From CAZIAK01 sp964537035 (GTDB lineage Bacteria; Planctomycetota; B15-G4), in the NCBI GenBank assembly GCA_964537035.1, contig CAZIAK010000002.1:124001-188000 (forward strand): DNA of 64,000 nt, read 5' to 3'. This document shows, piece after piece, positions 51,934 to 60,431 of this stretch. Every line of letters begins with the position of its first letter. The first letter of the stretch is position 1. Below the pieces are notes generated by a model that was not told the DNA's origin, ran no database searches, and saw only the letters and a list, made by a program, of their open reading frames with translations. The position numbers were made by a program, and so were the translations under genes.

Positions 51934-53372
51934 GAGGCTGCTGACGTGGCCGGGCTCTTGGCCTTCGCCGTCGGCACGAAGATATGGATCGCGTGCCCCT
52001 CGACCACGTGGGCGGCCTCCATGAAGGTCTCGCTCAGGGTCGGGTGCGGGTGGACGGTCAGGCCGATGTCCGACACGGTGCCGCCCATCTCGATGCACAA
52101 CGCCGCCTCGGCGATGAGGTCGCTGGCCTCGTGTCCGCAGACGTGCACGCCGAGCAGGGTGCCATCGCTCGCATCGCTGACGAACTTCACCAGGCCTTCA
52201 GGGTGGTTGGTCGAGAGCGCACGACCGTTGGCGGCGAAGGGGAAGCTGCCCACCTTGACGTCGTATCCGGCCTCGCGGGCTGCGGCCTCGCTCAAGCCCA
52301 CGGTGGCGATCTCAGGGTCGCTGAAGATCGCCGCCGGCATGGCCTTCACGTCGAGGGTGACGTTCTGGCCAACCATGACCTCGGCCGCCACCATGCCCTC
52401 CTTGCTGGCCTTGTGCGCCAGGTAAGGAAAGCCGATCACGTCGCCGATGGCGAAGACATCCGGGTTGCTGCTGCGCAACTGGTCGTCGACCACCACGTGG
52501 CCCTGCTTGTCGAGCTTCACTCCCACCACATCGAGGCCCAGCCCCTTGGTATTGGGACGGAAGCCCACGGCCACCAGCACCTTGGTCACGGGCACGGACT
52601 TCTCGCCCTTGGGCGTCTCGATGGTGGCCTGACCGTCTTTCACGGCGGTCACCTTGCTGGAGGTGAAGACCTTGATCTTGCGCTTCTTCAGGCCCCGCTG
52701 AACCACCTTCACCAGCTCGGGGTCCGTGCCCACCAACAGGCTGTCTGCCAGCTCGACGATGGTGACCGCCGCGCCCAGCTTCGACATGTAGGTGCCGATC
52801 TCCAGACCCACGATGCCCCCACCGATCACCAACAGGTTCTCGGGGACTTCGGTGAGGTCGAGGGCTTCTTTCGAGGTGAGATAGGTCTCGCCGTCGATCT
52901 CCATGCCCGGCAGCTGCACCGCGTGGGCGCCCGTGGCCACCAGCACCTGCTGGGCCTTCACCGACACCTCGCCCTTGCTGGTGCTGACGACCAGCTCGCC
53001 AGGGCCGGTGAAGCGAGCGTCGCCCAGCAAGGTCTCGACCCCGTTGCGCTTGAACAGCTCGCCGATGCCGCCGGTGAGCCGCTTCACGATGCCGTCCTTC
53101 CAGGTCTTGAGCGTGGGCATGTCGACGGAGACTCCATCGACCTTGATGCCCATGGTGCCCGCGCCCTTGATCGACTCGACCAGCGATCCCGCAGAGATCA
53201 TGGCCTTGCTGGGGATGCAGCCGTAGTTCAGGCACACGCCGCCGATGCGATCACGGTCGATGACCAGCACGTCCTTGCCCAGCTGGGCCAGGCGAATGGC
53301 GGCGACGTACCCGCCGGGGCCGGCGCCAATGACGACGACGTCTGCGGTCTTGACCTTGTCGGAGGAGCTCAT
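51930..53372 (-). CDS. lpdA: Dihydrolipoyl dehydrogenase (E3)
   Basis: Flavoprotein disulfide reductase (480 residues), E3 of the 2-oxoacid dehydrogenase complex; reoxidises dihydrolipoyl groups with NAD+. The FAD motif is VVIGAGPGGYVAAIRLAQLG, the redox-active disulfide is GGVCLNYGCIPSKAM, and the NAD motif is LLVIGGGIVGLEIGTYMSKLG. The C-terminal dimerisation domain with the catalytic His-Glu pair is present (GLTVHPHPTLSETFMEA). It lies 81 bp after the second E1 alpha gene. The last 20 residues are a non-conserved extension. Confidence 0.97.
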   Translation of the reverse strand: MSSSDKVKTADVVVIGAGPGGYVAAIRLAQLGKDVLVIDRDRIGGVCLNYGCIPSKAMISAGSLVESIKGAGTMGIKVDGVSVDMPTLKTWKDGIVKRLTGGIGELFKRNGVETLLGDARFTGPGELVVSTSKGEVSVKAQQVLVATGAHAVQLPGMEIDGETYLTSKEALDLTEVPENLLVIGGGIVGLEIGTYMSKLGAAVTIVELADSLLVGTDPELVKVVQRGLKKRKIKVFTSSKVTAVKDGQATIETPKGEKSVPVTKVLVAVGFRPNTKGLGLDVVGVKLDKQGHVVVDDQLRSSNPDVFAIGDVIGFPYLAHKASKEGMVAAEVMVGQNVTLDVKAMPAAIFSDPEIATVGLSEAAAREAGYDVKVGSFPFAANGRALSTNHPEGLVKFVSDASDGTLLGVHVCGHEASDLIAEAALCIEMGGTVSDIGLTVHPHPTLSETFMEAAHVVEGHAIHIFVPTAKAKSPATSAAS

Positions 53373-53453
53373 GGCGTGTCCTGGTGTGGCTTGCTGTGGC
53401 TTGTGTGTCCTGCACGCCCCGGGCGGTCCGGAGCTGTGAAGGAACGGGGTCGG

Positions 53454-54557
53454 TCAGAGGGGGAAGGCGCCGGTGGCCTTGCCCTCGGGGTCGGCGTCGA
53501 GCACCGCGTCGCGCTGCTGTGCGATGTGCGCCGGAGTCTCTGCGTAGACGTCGCTGAACAGGGTGTCGACGGTGGGCGCCGGGCTGGCTTCGGCCACGGC
53601 GATGGCTTCGTTCACCGCCTCCTTCGCCCAGGACTCGATCTCGTCGTCGAGGCTGGCGTCGATGAGCCCCCTGTCGGTGAGGAAGACCCGGTAGCGCTCG
53701 ATGGGGTCCTTGGCCATCCAATCTTGGTGGGCCGCGGCATCGCGATAGCGGGTGGGGTCGTCTGAGCTGCTGTGACCCTCTTGCCGATAGGTGATCGCCT
53801 CGATCAGGGTCGGCCCGTCACCGTTGCGTGCCCGGGCCACGGCCTCGCGGGAGGCCTGGAACACGGCCAGCACGTCGTTGCCATCGACAGCGACACCGGG
53901 CATGCCGTAGCCCACGGCCTTGGCGGCGATGCCGTCGCTGGCGGTCTGCTTCGAGAACGGCACCGAGATCGCGAACTGGTTGTTCTGGCAGAGGAAGATA
54001 CAGGGGACCTTGTGCACCGCGCCGATGGTCAAGGCCGCGTGGAAGTCGGTGCTGGAGGTGGCGCCATCGCCCATGTAGCCCATGACCGCCGTGCGGTCGC
54101 CACGAATCTTTGCCGCCCAGGCCGCACCCATGGCCTGCAGGATCTGCGTGCCGATGACCGAGCTCAGGGTGAGGTAATGGTGCTCAGCCGAGCCGAAGTG
54201 GCAGGGCATGTTGCGCCCGTGGGTCGGATCGAGGGCGCAGCCCACCAGCTGGGCCATGTACTTCTCGAGAGAGTAGCCGCGCATCAACAGCACCGCGCCT
54301 TCGCGCAGGGCCGGGAAGACCCAGTCGTCTCTGTCCATGGCGGCGCCGCTGCCCACGGTGGCCGCCTCTTGCCCGCGACAGGTGCCGTAGAAGCCGATGC
54401 GCCCCTGCCGTTGCAGGGCCAGCATGCGCACGTCGATGGCACGGGTCCGCACCATGTGCCGATAGAGTTCGACGAACTGCTCGTCGCTCAGGTCGGGCAC
54501 ATGGTTGTCGTTCACTTGGCCGTCGGGTGAAACGATCTGCAGCACATCGACAGGCAT
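53454..54557 (-). CDS. 2-oxoacid dehydrogenase E1 alpha subunit, second copy
   Basis: TPP-dependent E1 alpha (367 residues) of a pyruvate or branched-chain 2-oxoacid dehydrogenase. TPP-binding GDGATSSTDFHAALTIGAV and CQNNQFAISVP are intact. The phosphorylatable-loop-like region reads [17 protein letters not shown]. The first residues, MPVDVLQIVSPDGQV, parallel the other E1 alpha at 57408-58520 ([11 protein letters not shown]), so the two are paralogues. It follows the E2 gene by 7 bp, while the other copy precedes E1 beta. HSSSDDPxxYR is typical of the branched-chain type and its bacterial relatives. The preferred substrate cannot be assigned. Confidence 0.9.
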   Translation of the reverse strand: MPVDVLQIVSPDGQVNDNHVPDLSDEQFVELYRHMVRTRAIDVRMLALQRQGRIGFYGTCRGQEAATVGSGAAMDRDDWVFPALREGAVLLMRGYSLEKYMAQLVGCALDPTHGRNMPCHFGSAEHHYLTLSSVIGTQILQAMGAAWAAKIRGDRTAVMGYMGDGATSSTDFHAALTIGAVHKVPCIFLCQNNQFAISVPFSKQTASDGIAAKAVGYGMPGVAVDGNDVLAVFQASREAVARARNGDGPTLIEAITYRQEGHSSSDDPTRYRDAAAHQDWMAKDPIERYRVFLTDRGLIDASLDDEIESWAKEAVNEAIAVAEASPAPTVDTLFSDVYAETPAHIAQQRDAVLDADPEGKATGAFPL

Positions 54558-54564
54558 CGCGGTC

Positions 54565-56292
54565 TCAGCTCTCCAGCAACATGAGCGGCGGGTTCTCGAG
54601 CAGCTCCTTGAGCACGTTCATGAAGCGCGCGCCCACGGCACCATCGACGACCCGGTGATCGAGGCTGATCGACAGGTACATGATGTCGCGCACGACGATC
54701 TCGCCGTCGACCACCCAGGGCCGTTGACGAATGGCGTGCACACCCAGGATGGCCACCTCGGGAACATTGATCACGGGCGTGGCCAGCAAGCCGCCGATGT
54801 TGCCCGCGTTGGTGATGGTGAAGGTGCCACCGCCCACGTCGTCCGGGCGGGTCTTGCCATCGCGAGCACGATCGGCCAGCTCGGTGACCTCGGCAGCGGT
54901 CTGCAGCATGGTCTTGGTGTCAGCGTTGCGCACCACGGGGACGATCAGGCCGTTGGGCGTGTCGACAGCCACACCCATGTTGATCGCGCCGTGATAGACC
55001 AGCTCGTTCGCAGCCTCGTCGAGAGAGCTGTTCAGGATCGGGAACTGCCGCAGCCCCGCACACACCGCCTTGATGATGAAGGGCAGGTAGGTGAGCTTCA
55101 CACCCCGCTCGGCGGCGTGCCCCTTGGCACCCTTGCGCAAGGTCACCAGCTCGGTGACGTCGATCTCTTCGACGTAGGTGAAGTGCGCGGCGGTCTGCTT
55201 GGCCAGACGCATCTGGGCGGCGATGCGCTTGCGCATGCCACGGAGCGGTACCCGCTCGTCCCCCTGAATGGCCACCACCTTCGGCGACGGCAGAGGAGCC
55301 ACAGGAGCTGGCGGAGTGGGCACGGACTGGCCCGGCGTCGCCACAGGCGCCGGAGTGGCGGCAACGCTGGCGGCGCTGGCAGAAGCGCCCGCGGTCCCAG
55401 CCGCCTTGACGTCGGCCATGGTCACCCGGCCGCTGGGGCCCGTACCTTCGACCGTGGCGATGTGGACGCCAGACTCGCGAGCCAGGCGACGAACCGCCGG
55501 GGCCGCTCGCACTCGGCGGGTGCCATCGTCGCGAGAGGGCAGCCCTGTGTCGGACAGGGTGCTCGCCCGATCGGCGGTGGCCAGGGTTGCAGTGCCGCCT
55601 GAAGCGGCGGTCGCCGTGGCAGGAGCCGGGCTCGCTGCGGCCGCAGGAGTCGCGGCGGCGCTGGGAGCGCCGTGGCCATGGCTGGCCCGCCCGGGCGCAC
55701 CTCCCACCGCACCGAGGATGAGCAACACATCGCCGACGGGGACGGTCGCGCCCTCTTCGTGCAGCAGCTTCAGCACCTTGCCGTCGACCGGCGAACCGAT
55801 CTCGACCGTGGCCTTGTCGGTCATCACCTCGAGCATGGGCTGGTCTTCGCTGACGCTGTCGCCCTCGCCCACCAGCCACTGGGTGATCTCGCCTTCAGCC
55901 ACGCCCTCTCCGATATCCGGCAAGGAGAAGTTGACCTCCTCGAGGCCGTCGCCGCCCGCGCTCGGCGCAGGGGCTGCAGCCGGTGCCGGTGCAGCAACCG
56001 GTGCAGCAGCAGGCGCTGCCGCGGGGGACGCGCTCTGGGCTGCGCCCGCCTCGCCGTCGGCCAGCACGATGATCACGCTGCCCACGGGCACCGTGTCGCC
56101 CTCGGCGGCCTTCAGCTCGACGATGGTCCCCGTCACCGGGGCGCCGATCTCGACCGTGGCCTTGTCGGTCATGACCTCGACCATGACCTGGTCTTCGATC
56201 ACGGCTTCACCTGCCTCGACCTTCCAGGAGATGATCTCTCCCTCGGCCACACCCTCGCCGATGTCCGGCATCTTGAAATCGATGGTCTGCAT
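54565..56292 (-). CDS. 2-oxoacid dehydrogenase E2 (two lipoyl domains)
   Basis: Dihydrolipoamide acyltransferase of 575 residues, the core of the complex. Two lipoyl domains (Lys44 and Lys160, each in MTDKATVEIG) are separated by an Ala/Pro linker. The E3/E1-binding domain at 259-295 reads RRVRAAPAVRRLARESGV and GTGPSGRVTMADV. The catalytic domain occupies the C-terminal half, with the active-site SISLDHRVVDGAVGARF (HxxxDG at 546-551). The start is ATG 56292, with GGAG about 12 nt upstream. LipA, LipB and E3 in the same operon complete the system. Confidence 0.96.
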   Translation of the reverse strand: MQTIDFKMPDIGEGVAEGEIISWKVEAGEAVIEDQVMVEVMTDKATVEIGAPVTGTIVELKAAEGDTVPVGSVIIVLADGEAGAAQSASPAAAPAAAPVAAPAPAAAPAPSAGGDGLEEVNFSLPDIGEGVAEGEITQWLVGEGDSVSEDQPMLEVMTDKATVEIGSPVDGKVLKLLHEEGATVPVGDVLLILGAVGGAPGRASHGHGAPSAAATPAAAASPAPATATAASGGTATLATADRASTLSDTGLPSRDDGTRRVRAAPAVRRLARESGVHIATVEGTGPSGRVTMADVKAAGTAGASASAASVAATPAPVATPGQSVPTPPAPVAPLPSPKVVAIQGDERVPLRGMRKRIAAQMRLAKQTAAHFTYVEEIDVTELVTLRKGAKGHAAERGVKLTYLPFIIKAVCAGLRQFPILNSSLDEAANELVYHGAINMGVAVDTPNGLIVPVVRNADTKTMLQTAAEVTELADRARDGKTRPDDVGGGTFTITNAGNIGGLLATPVINVPEVAILGVHAIRQRPWVVDGEIVVRDIMYLSISLDHRVVDGAVGARFMNVLKELLENPPLMLLES

Positions 56293-56324
56293 GTCGTTTG
56301 CGATCTCCGTCTGGTGACTGATGG

Positions 56325-57299
56325 TCACCAGGCCATGACGTCTTCGATGGCCTTGAGCACACGACCCGCGTGGGGCATGTAGACGTGCTCGAGGGTGAAC
56401 GGGAAGGGCGTGTCGAATCCGGCGACGCGCTTGATGGGAGCCTCCAGCACGTCGATGGCCTTCTCGGCCACGATGGCTGACAGCTCGCTGGAGAAGCCAC
56501 AGAAACGGGGCGCCTCTTGCAGGGTGATCATGCGGCCGGTCTTGGTGACCGAGGCCAGCAGTGCGGGCTCGTCGAGAGGCAGCAAGGTGCGCAGGTCGAG
56601 CACCTCGACCGACCAACCCTTGGCCTCGGCTTGCTCGGCGGCCTCGAGGGCCAGACCCACCATGGCGCCGTAGCAGGTCACGGTGACATCGGTGCCCTCG
56701 CGAGCCACCGCCGCCTTGCCCAGTTCGACGATGTAGTCGTCGTCTGGCACCTCGCCCTTGGGCGCGCGATAGATGCGCTTGGGCTCGAGAAACAGCACCG
56801 GGTCCGGGCTGCGAATGGCCGCCTTGAGCAGGCCCTTGCAGTCGTAGGGATCAGCGGGCACCACCACAACCAGCCCCGGTGTGTGGGTGAAGTACGCCTC
56901 AGGGCTCTGGCTGTGATACAGCCCGCCACGAATGCCACCGCCGAACGGCGTGCGAATCACCATGGGGCAGGTGAACTGGGCACCCGAGCGATAGCGCATC
57001 TTGGCCACCTCTGAGGTGATCTGGTCAAAGGCAGGCCAGATGAAGTCGCTGAACTGAATCTCGGGGACGGGCTTGAGGCCATAGAGCGCCATGCCTACCG
57101 CAGAACCGATGATGCCCGACTCGGAGAGGGGCGTGTCGATCACGCGGTCCTCGCCGAACTCATCGACCAGGTCGGCCGTGCAGCGGAACACCCCCCCGTT
57201 GACACCCACATCCTCGCCCAAAACGACGACGTCCTGATCTGCGCGCATCTCTTCGCGCAGGGCGTCGTTGACCGCCTGGACCATGGTGATCTCTGCCAT
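56325..57299 (-). CDS. 2-oxoacid dehydrogenase E1 beta subunit
   Basis: Beta subunit (324 residues) of the E1 decarboxylase; it forms the active site with E1 alpha across the dimer. It begins ITMVQAVNDALREEMRADQD, with VVVLGEDVGVNGGVFRCTA, and ends with the C-terminal transketolase-type domain GWSVEVLDLRTLLPLDEPAL. RIYRAPKGEVPDDDYIVELG is branched-chain-like. The ATG is preceded by GGAGGA at about 10 nt. It is the only E1 beta in the window, so both E1 alpha proteins may pair with it. Confidence 0.95.
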   Translation of the reverse strand: MAEITMVQAVNDALREEMRADQDVVVLGEDVGVNGGVFRCTADLVDEFGEDRVIDTPLSESGIIGSAVGMALYGLKPVPEIQFSDFIWPAFDQITSEVAKMRYRSGAQFTCPMVIRTPFGGGIRGGLYHSQSPEAYFTHTPGLVVVVPADPYDCKGLLKAAIRSPDPVLFLEPKRIYRAPKGEVPDDDYIVELGKAAVAREGTDVTVTCYGAMVGLALEAAEQAEAKGWSVEVLDLRTLLPLDEPALLASVTKTGRMITLQEAPRFCGFSSELSAIVAEKAIDVLEAPIKRVAGFDTPFPFTLEHVYMPHAGRVLKAIEDVMAW

Positions 57300-57407
57300 G
57301 AGAACTGCTTCCTCCGGATGGCCGCCGAGGCGACCGGTGTGGATGGGTGATGTGGTGGTTTCTTGGCAGCTCTCCGTCGACGGAGAGCCGGTGCTGTCAA
57401 TCGAGAG

Positions 57408-58520
57408 TCAGAGCGGGAAGGCCGCGTCGGGATCGGGCTCGTGCCCTGTGCCCTCGGTCTCGACCAACTGCTCGTACTGGTCACGAAGATGGGGCGGCAC
57501 CTTGGCCAGCACATCCGTGAAGAGGGTCTCGAGGCTTGGCTGCTCCGCGGCCTCGGCGATCTTGATGGCCGTGTTCATCTCCTCCTTGCGCCGCTCGATC
57601 AGCTCGTTCTCTAGAGCCTCGGACCACAGGTCGCCCAGCTCGAGGTACTTGCGAAAACGAAGGATCGGGTCGCGGTTGAGCCACTCGTCCGCCTGGTTGC
57701 CCCGGTAGCGGGTGGGGTCGTCGCTGCTGCTGTGAGGCCCGCGTCGGTAGGTCATCATCTCGATCAGGGTGGGACCGTCGCCCGCCCGGGCCCGGTCGGC
57801 CGCGTCGGTGCAGGCCCGGTAGACGGCCAGCACGTCGTTGCCGTCCACGCGCACGCCCGGCATGCCATAGGCGGCGCCCTTGGCAGCGATGGTCTTGGAG
57901 GCGGTCTGCTTCTCGATGGGCACCGAGATGGCCCACTGGTTGTTGCTGCACAAGAACAGCACCGGCGCCTTGGTCACCCCCGCCAGGTTCAGGCCGGAGT
58001 GGAAGTCGTTGCTGCTCGTACCACCGTCGCCGAACATCACCGCCACCAGGTTCTTCTTGCCCTTCAGCTGCATGGCCATGCCCGTGCCGGTGGCCTGCAC
58101 GATATGGGTGCCGATGGGGCTGCTGATGGAGACGATGTTGAGGTCGCTGAACGCGTAGTGCACCGGCATCTGCCGGCCCTTGCACAGGTCAGCGTCGTTG
58201 CCGAAGCAGTTGGCCACCAGATGCTCGATCTTCGCGCCGCGCATCATGAACAGGCCCGGCGCCCGGTAGGACGGGTAGACCCAGTCGTCCCCCTCAAGAG
58301 CCAGGGCCGAACCCACCTGCGCCGCCTCTTCGCCCGTGGACGGCACGTAGAAGCCGATGCGTCCCTGGCGCTGCAGGTTGATCATGCGCTCGTCGAGCAG
58401 CCGGGTGGCCATCATCGACTCGTACATCGAGATCAGGAAGTCGGGCTCCAGGCCCGGGTCGTTGTCCTCGTGGACCTGACCGCTCTCGCTGATGATCTGG
58501 AGCATGTCGGTGCTGGTCAT
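57408..58520 (-). CDS. 2-oxoacid dehydrogenase E1 alpha subunit, first copy
   Basis: E1 alpha of 370 residues. TPP-binding [20 protein letters not shown] and [11 protein letters not shown] are intact, and the loop [18 protein letters not shown] matches the branched-chain type. Residues 1-30 align with the second copy, but the two proteins differ over most of their length. It overlaps the lipA stop by 4 bp (ATGA) and lies 108 bp upstream of E1 beta. Having lipA, E1 alpha, E1 beta and E2 in a row is the usual complex arrangement; the second E1 alpha is the oddity. Confidence 0.93.
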   Translation of the reverse strand: MTSTDMLQIISESGQVHEDNDPGLEPDFLISMYESMMATRLLDERMINLQRQGRIGFYVPSTGEEAAQVGSALALEGDDWVYPSYRAPGLFMMRGAKIEHLVANCFGNDADLCKGRQMPVHYAFSDLNIVSISSPIGTHIVQATGTGMAMQLKGKKNLVAVMFGDGGTSSNDFHSGLNLAGVTKAPVLFLCSNNQWAISVPIEKQTASKTIAAKGAAYGMPGVRVDGNDVLAVYRACTDAADRARAGDGPTLIEMMTYRRGPHSSSDDPTRYRGNQADEWLNRDPILRFRKYLELGDLWSEALENELIERRKEEMNTAIKIAEAAEQPSLETLFTDVLAKVPPHLRDQYEQLVETEGTGHEPDPDAAFPL

Positions 58521-59536
58521 CGGGTCCTCCCGGTTGTCTCGTCGTGAAGAGCTCGGCGCTCTTCGAAGACCGCCCGGATGGCGAACTCGCCAGCGCGATA
58601 CGAGCTGCGCACCAGGGGGCCAGACGCCACGTAGCGAAAACCGAGGGCCTCACCCTCGACGCGCCAGGCGTCAAATTCGTCGGGGCTGGCATACCGCACC
58701 ACCGGGTGGTGGTTGCGGCTCGGCGCCAGGTACTGCCCAAAGGTCAAGAAGTCGACGCCAGCCTCGCGCAGCGCGCCCATGGCCGCTCGCACCTCGCCGG
58801 GCTCTTCGCCCAGGCCAAGCATGAGCGAGGACTTGGTCAGCCGGGTGGGATCGAGCTGCTTCACCCGAGCCAGCAGGTTCAGGGTCTGCTCGTAACCAGC
58901 GCGCGGGTCGCGCACGGGGCGGGTCAGTCGCTCGACGGTCTCGAGGTTCTGCGCCACCACGTCGGGCTTGCTCTCGAGCAGCGTGGCCAGAGACTCGTCG
59001 TTGCCAGTGAAGTCGGGGATCAGCACCTCGACCAGAGTCTGCGGGTTGCGCTCGCGGATGGCCTGGACGCAGGCAGCGAAGTGAGCCGCGCCCCCATCGG
59101 GCAGATCGTCCCGGTCGACAGACGTGAGCACCACGTAGTCGAGGTCCATGAGCTCGACGCTCTCTGCGGAGCGGGCGGGCTCGTCGGGGTCGAGGGGCGT
59201 CCCCAGGCGGGCGGTCTTCACCGCGCAGAACGAGCAGGCACGGGTGCAGGTGTCACCCATGAGCATGAGCGTGGCCGTGCCGCCACCCCAGCACTCTTCA
59301 ACGTTGGGGCAGTGGGCCTCTTCGCAGACGGTGTGCAGGCCGCGAGCCTTCAACTGGGACTTCAGCGCGGTGTACTTCGCCCCGCCCGGGGGACGGATCT
59401 TGAGCCAGGACGGCTTGGCGCCCGGCGAGGGCGCAGCGGAGCTGGTCTCGGTCTGCAGGTCTGCCACGGGTCTCTGCTGAAAGCGGCTGAAATCGGCCGA
59501 AAGGGATCGTAGGGGGTGCTGAGAGGCCCTGAACAC
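58517..59536 (-). CDS. lipA: Lipoyl synthase LipA
   Basis: Radical SAM enzyme that inserts two sulfurs into protein-bound octanoyl groups (up to 339 residues). The auxiliary cluster motif [12 protein letters not shown] and the radical SAM motif [12 protein letters not shown] are both complete. The C-terminal motif RSSYRAGE (R-S-S-Y) is present. ATG 59536 is the longest start. GTG 59467 ([10 protein letters not shown]) would remove about 23 poorly conserved residues and is equally plausible. It is the first gene of the operon through mazG, and it depends on Fe-S carriers such as the one at 9909. Confidence 0.96.
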   Translation of the reverse strand: MFRASQHPLRSLSADFSRFQQRPVADLQTETSSAAPSPGAKPSWLKIRPPGGAKYTALKSQLKARGLHTVCEEAHCPNVEECWGGGTATLMLMGDTCTRACSFCAVKTARLGTPLDPDEPARSAESVELMDLDYVVLTSVDRDDLPDGGAAHFAACVQAIRERNPQTLVEVLIPDFTGNDESLATLLESKPDVVAQNLETVERLTRPVRDPRAGYEQTLNLLARVKQLDPTRLTKSSLMLGLGEEPGEVRAAMGALREAGVDFLTFGQYLAPSRNHHPVVRYASPDEFDAWRVEGEALGFRYVASGPLVRSSYRAGEFAIRAVFEERRALHDETTGRTR

Positions 59537-59684
59537 GAAGAAGGGCCGTCAGGGATCGCTCCCTGTGTCGACCCTGGGAGGGCCCACACGACGGTTCTTG
59601 CATGGCAGAACGCGGCCCATCCTTATACCCCGATGGGGGTTTGGAATCACGCCCAGGCCGCCATGACTCGCCCATGACGACGCT

Positions 59685-59725
59685 CGCCCCGGGCTGCGCC
59701 CAGCGAGGAGGCACGGCCCGGGGCG
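59685..59725 (-). terminator. GC-rich hairpin downstream of the gene at 59758
   Basis: CGCCCCGGGC (59685-59694) pairs exactly with GCCCGGGGCG (59716-59725), leaving a 21-nt loop. It lies 33 bp after the stop of the exported-protein gene and before lipA, on the transcribed minus strand. No U run follows, so it is at best a partial terminator. Confidence 0.45.
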
Positions 59726-59757
59726 AAACACCCGCCATGGAGGTCTTCTGAGGGGGG

Positions 59758-60420
59758 TCAGCGGGGCAATCGAGGAGCCCGCAGTCCGCTGATGAGATCG
59801 ACCTCTTGGGGCGACCACTGCTCGATCAGATCGGCGGCGTGGGCATGGACATCGCCCACGTCCACGAAGCTCACCTGCTCGGCGGTCACTGCGGCGAGGT
59901 CGCCAGCCGGTTGAGCCGTCACACCGGCAGCGACGGCGCGAGCCAGGGCTGCCTGGGCCGTTGGCCCATCGATGGTCTCTGGCAGCGCCGGCAGATCGAA
60001 GTAGATCGGCAGGGTGGACAGGTCGAGATCGACCGAGCCTTGAACATTGCGCTCGGCGGGGAGCAGCGCCACCAGGTACCCCGACTCGTGACCGGTGTTG
60101 ATGCGCTCAACAGTCTGGTCCCCCACGAACAGCACGGGCTCGGCGGTCTGGCGGGGATGGATCAGGGTCAGATCAGAGACCTCCAGCACGAGCAGCAGGC
60201 CCGCGTCGTAGCTGGCCCGGTCAGCATCCCACCAGTGGGTGAAAGGCTCGTTGGTCACAAAGGGCCGGGCATGAACCACGGTGACCACCGCGTCCATGCC
60301 CGTGTCGGGCAGGGGCGGCGGGCCATCGGTCACGAGCAGCGAAGAGACGGCGGTCACGCCACCGGCCAGCAGGCCCAGGGCGAGTACAGCGACAACAACA
60401 TTCTTCATGGACAGGTTCAT
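59758..60420 (-). CDS. Exported protein of unknown function
   Basis: A 220-residue protein with an N-terminal membrane or signal segment (VVVAVLALGLLAGGVTAVSSL). A periplasmic region rich in beta-strand follows (DAVVTVVHARPFVTNEPF, AGLLLVLEVSDLTLIHPRQ, GYLVALLPAERNVQGSVDL). The pattern of residues 40-150 is reminiscent of a beta-sandwich domain. I do not recognise a family or motif. It lies 11 bp after the secreted hydrolase gene, so both may be one transcript. Confidence 0.68.
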   Translation of the reverse strand: MNLSMKNVVVAVLALGLLAGGVTAVSSLLVTDGPPPLPDTGMDAVVTVVHARPFVTNEPFTHWWDADRASYDAGLLLVLEVSDLTLIHPRQTAEPVLFVGDQTVERINTGHESGYLVALLPAERNVQGSVDLDLSTLPIYFDLPALPETIDGPTAQAALARAVAAGVTAQPAGDLAAVTAEQVSFVDVGDVHAHAADLIEQWSPQEVDLISGLRAPRLPR

Positions 60421-60431
60421 GTGTCTGCGTC

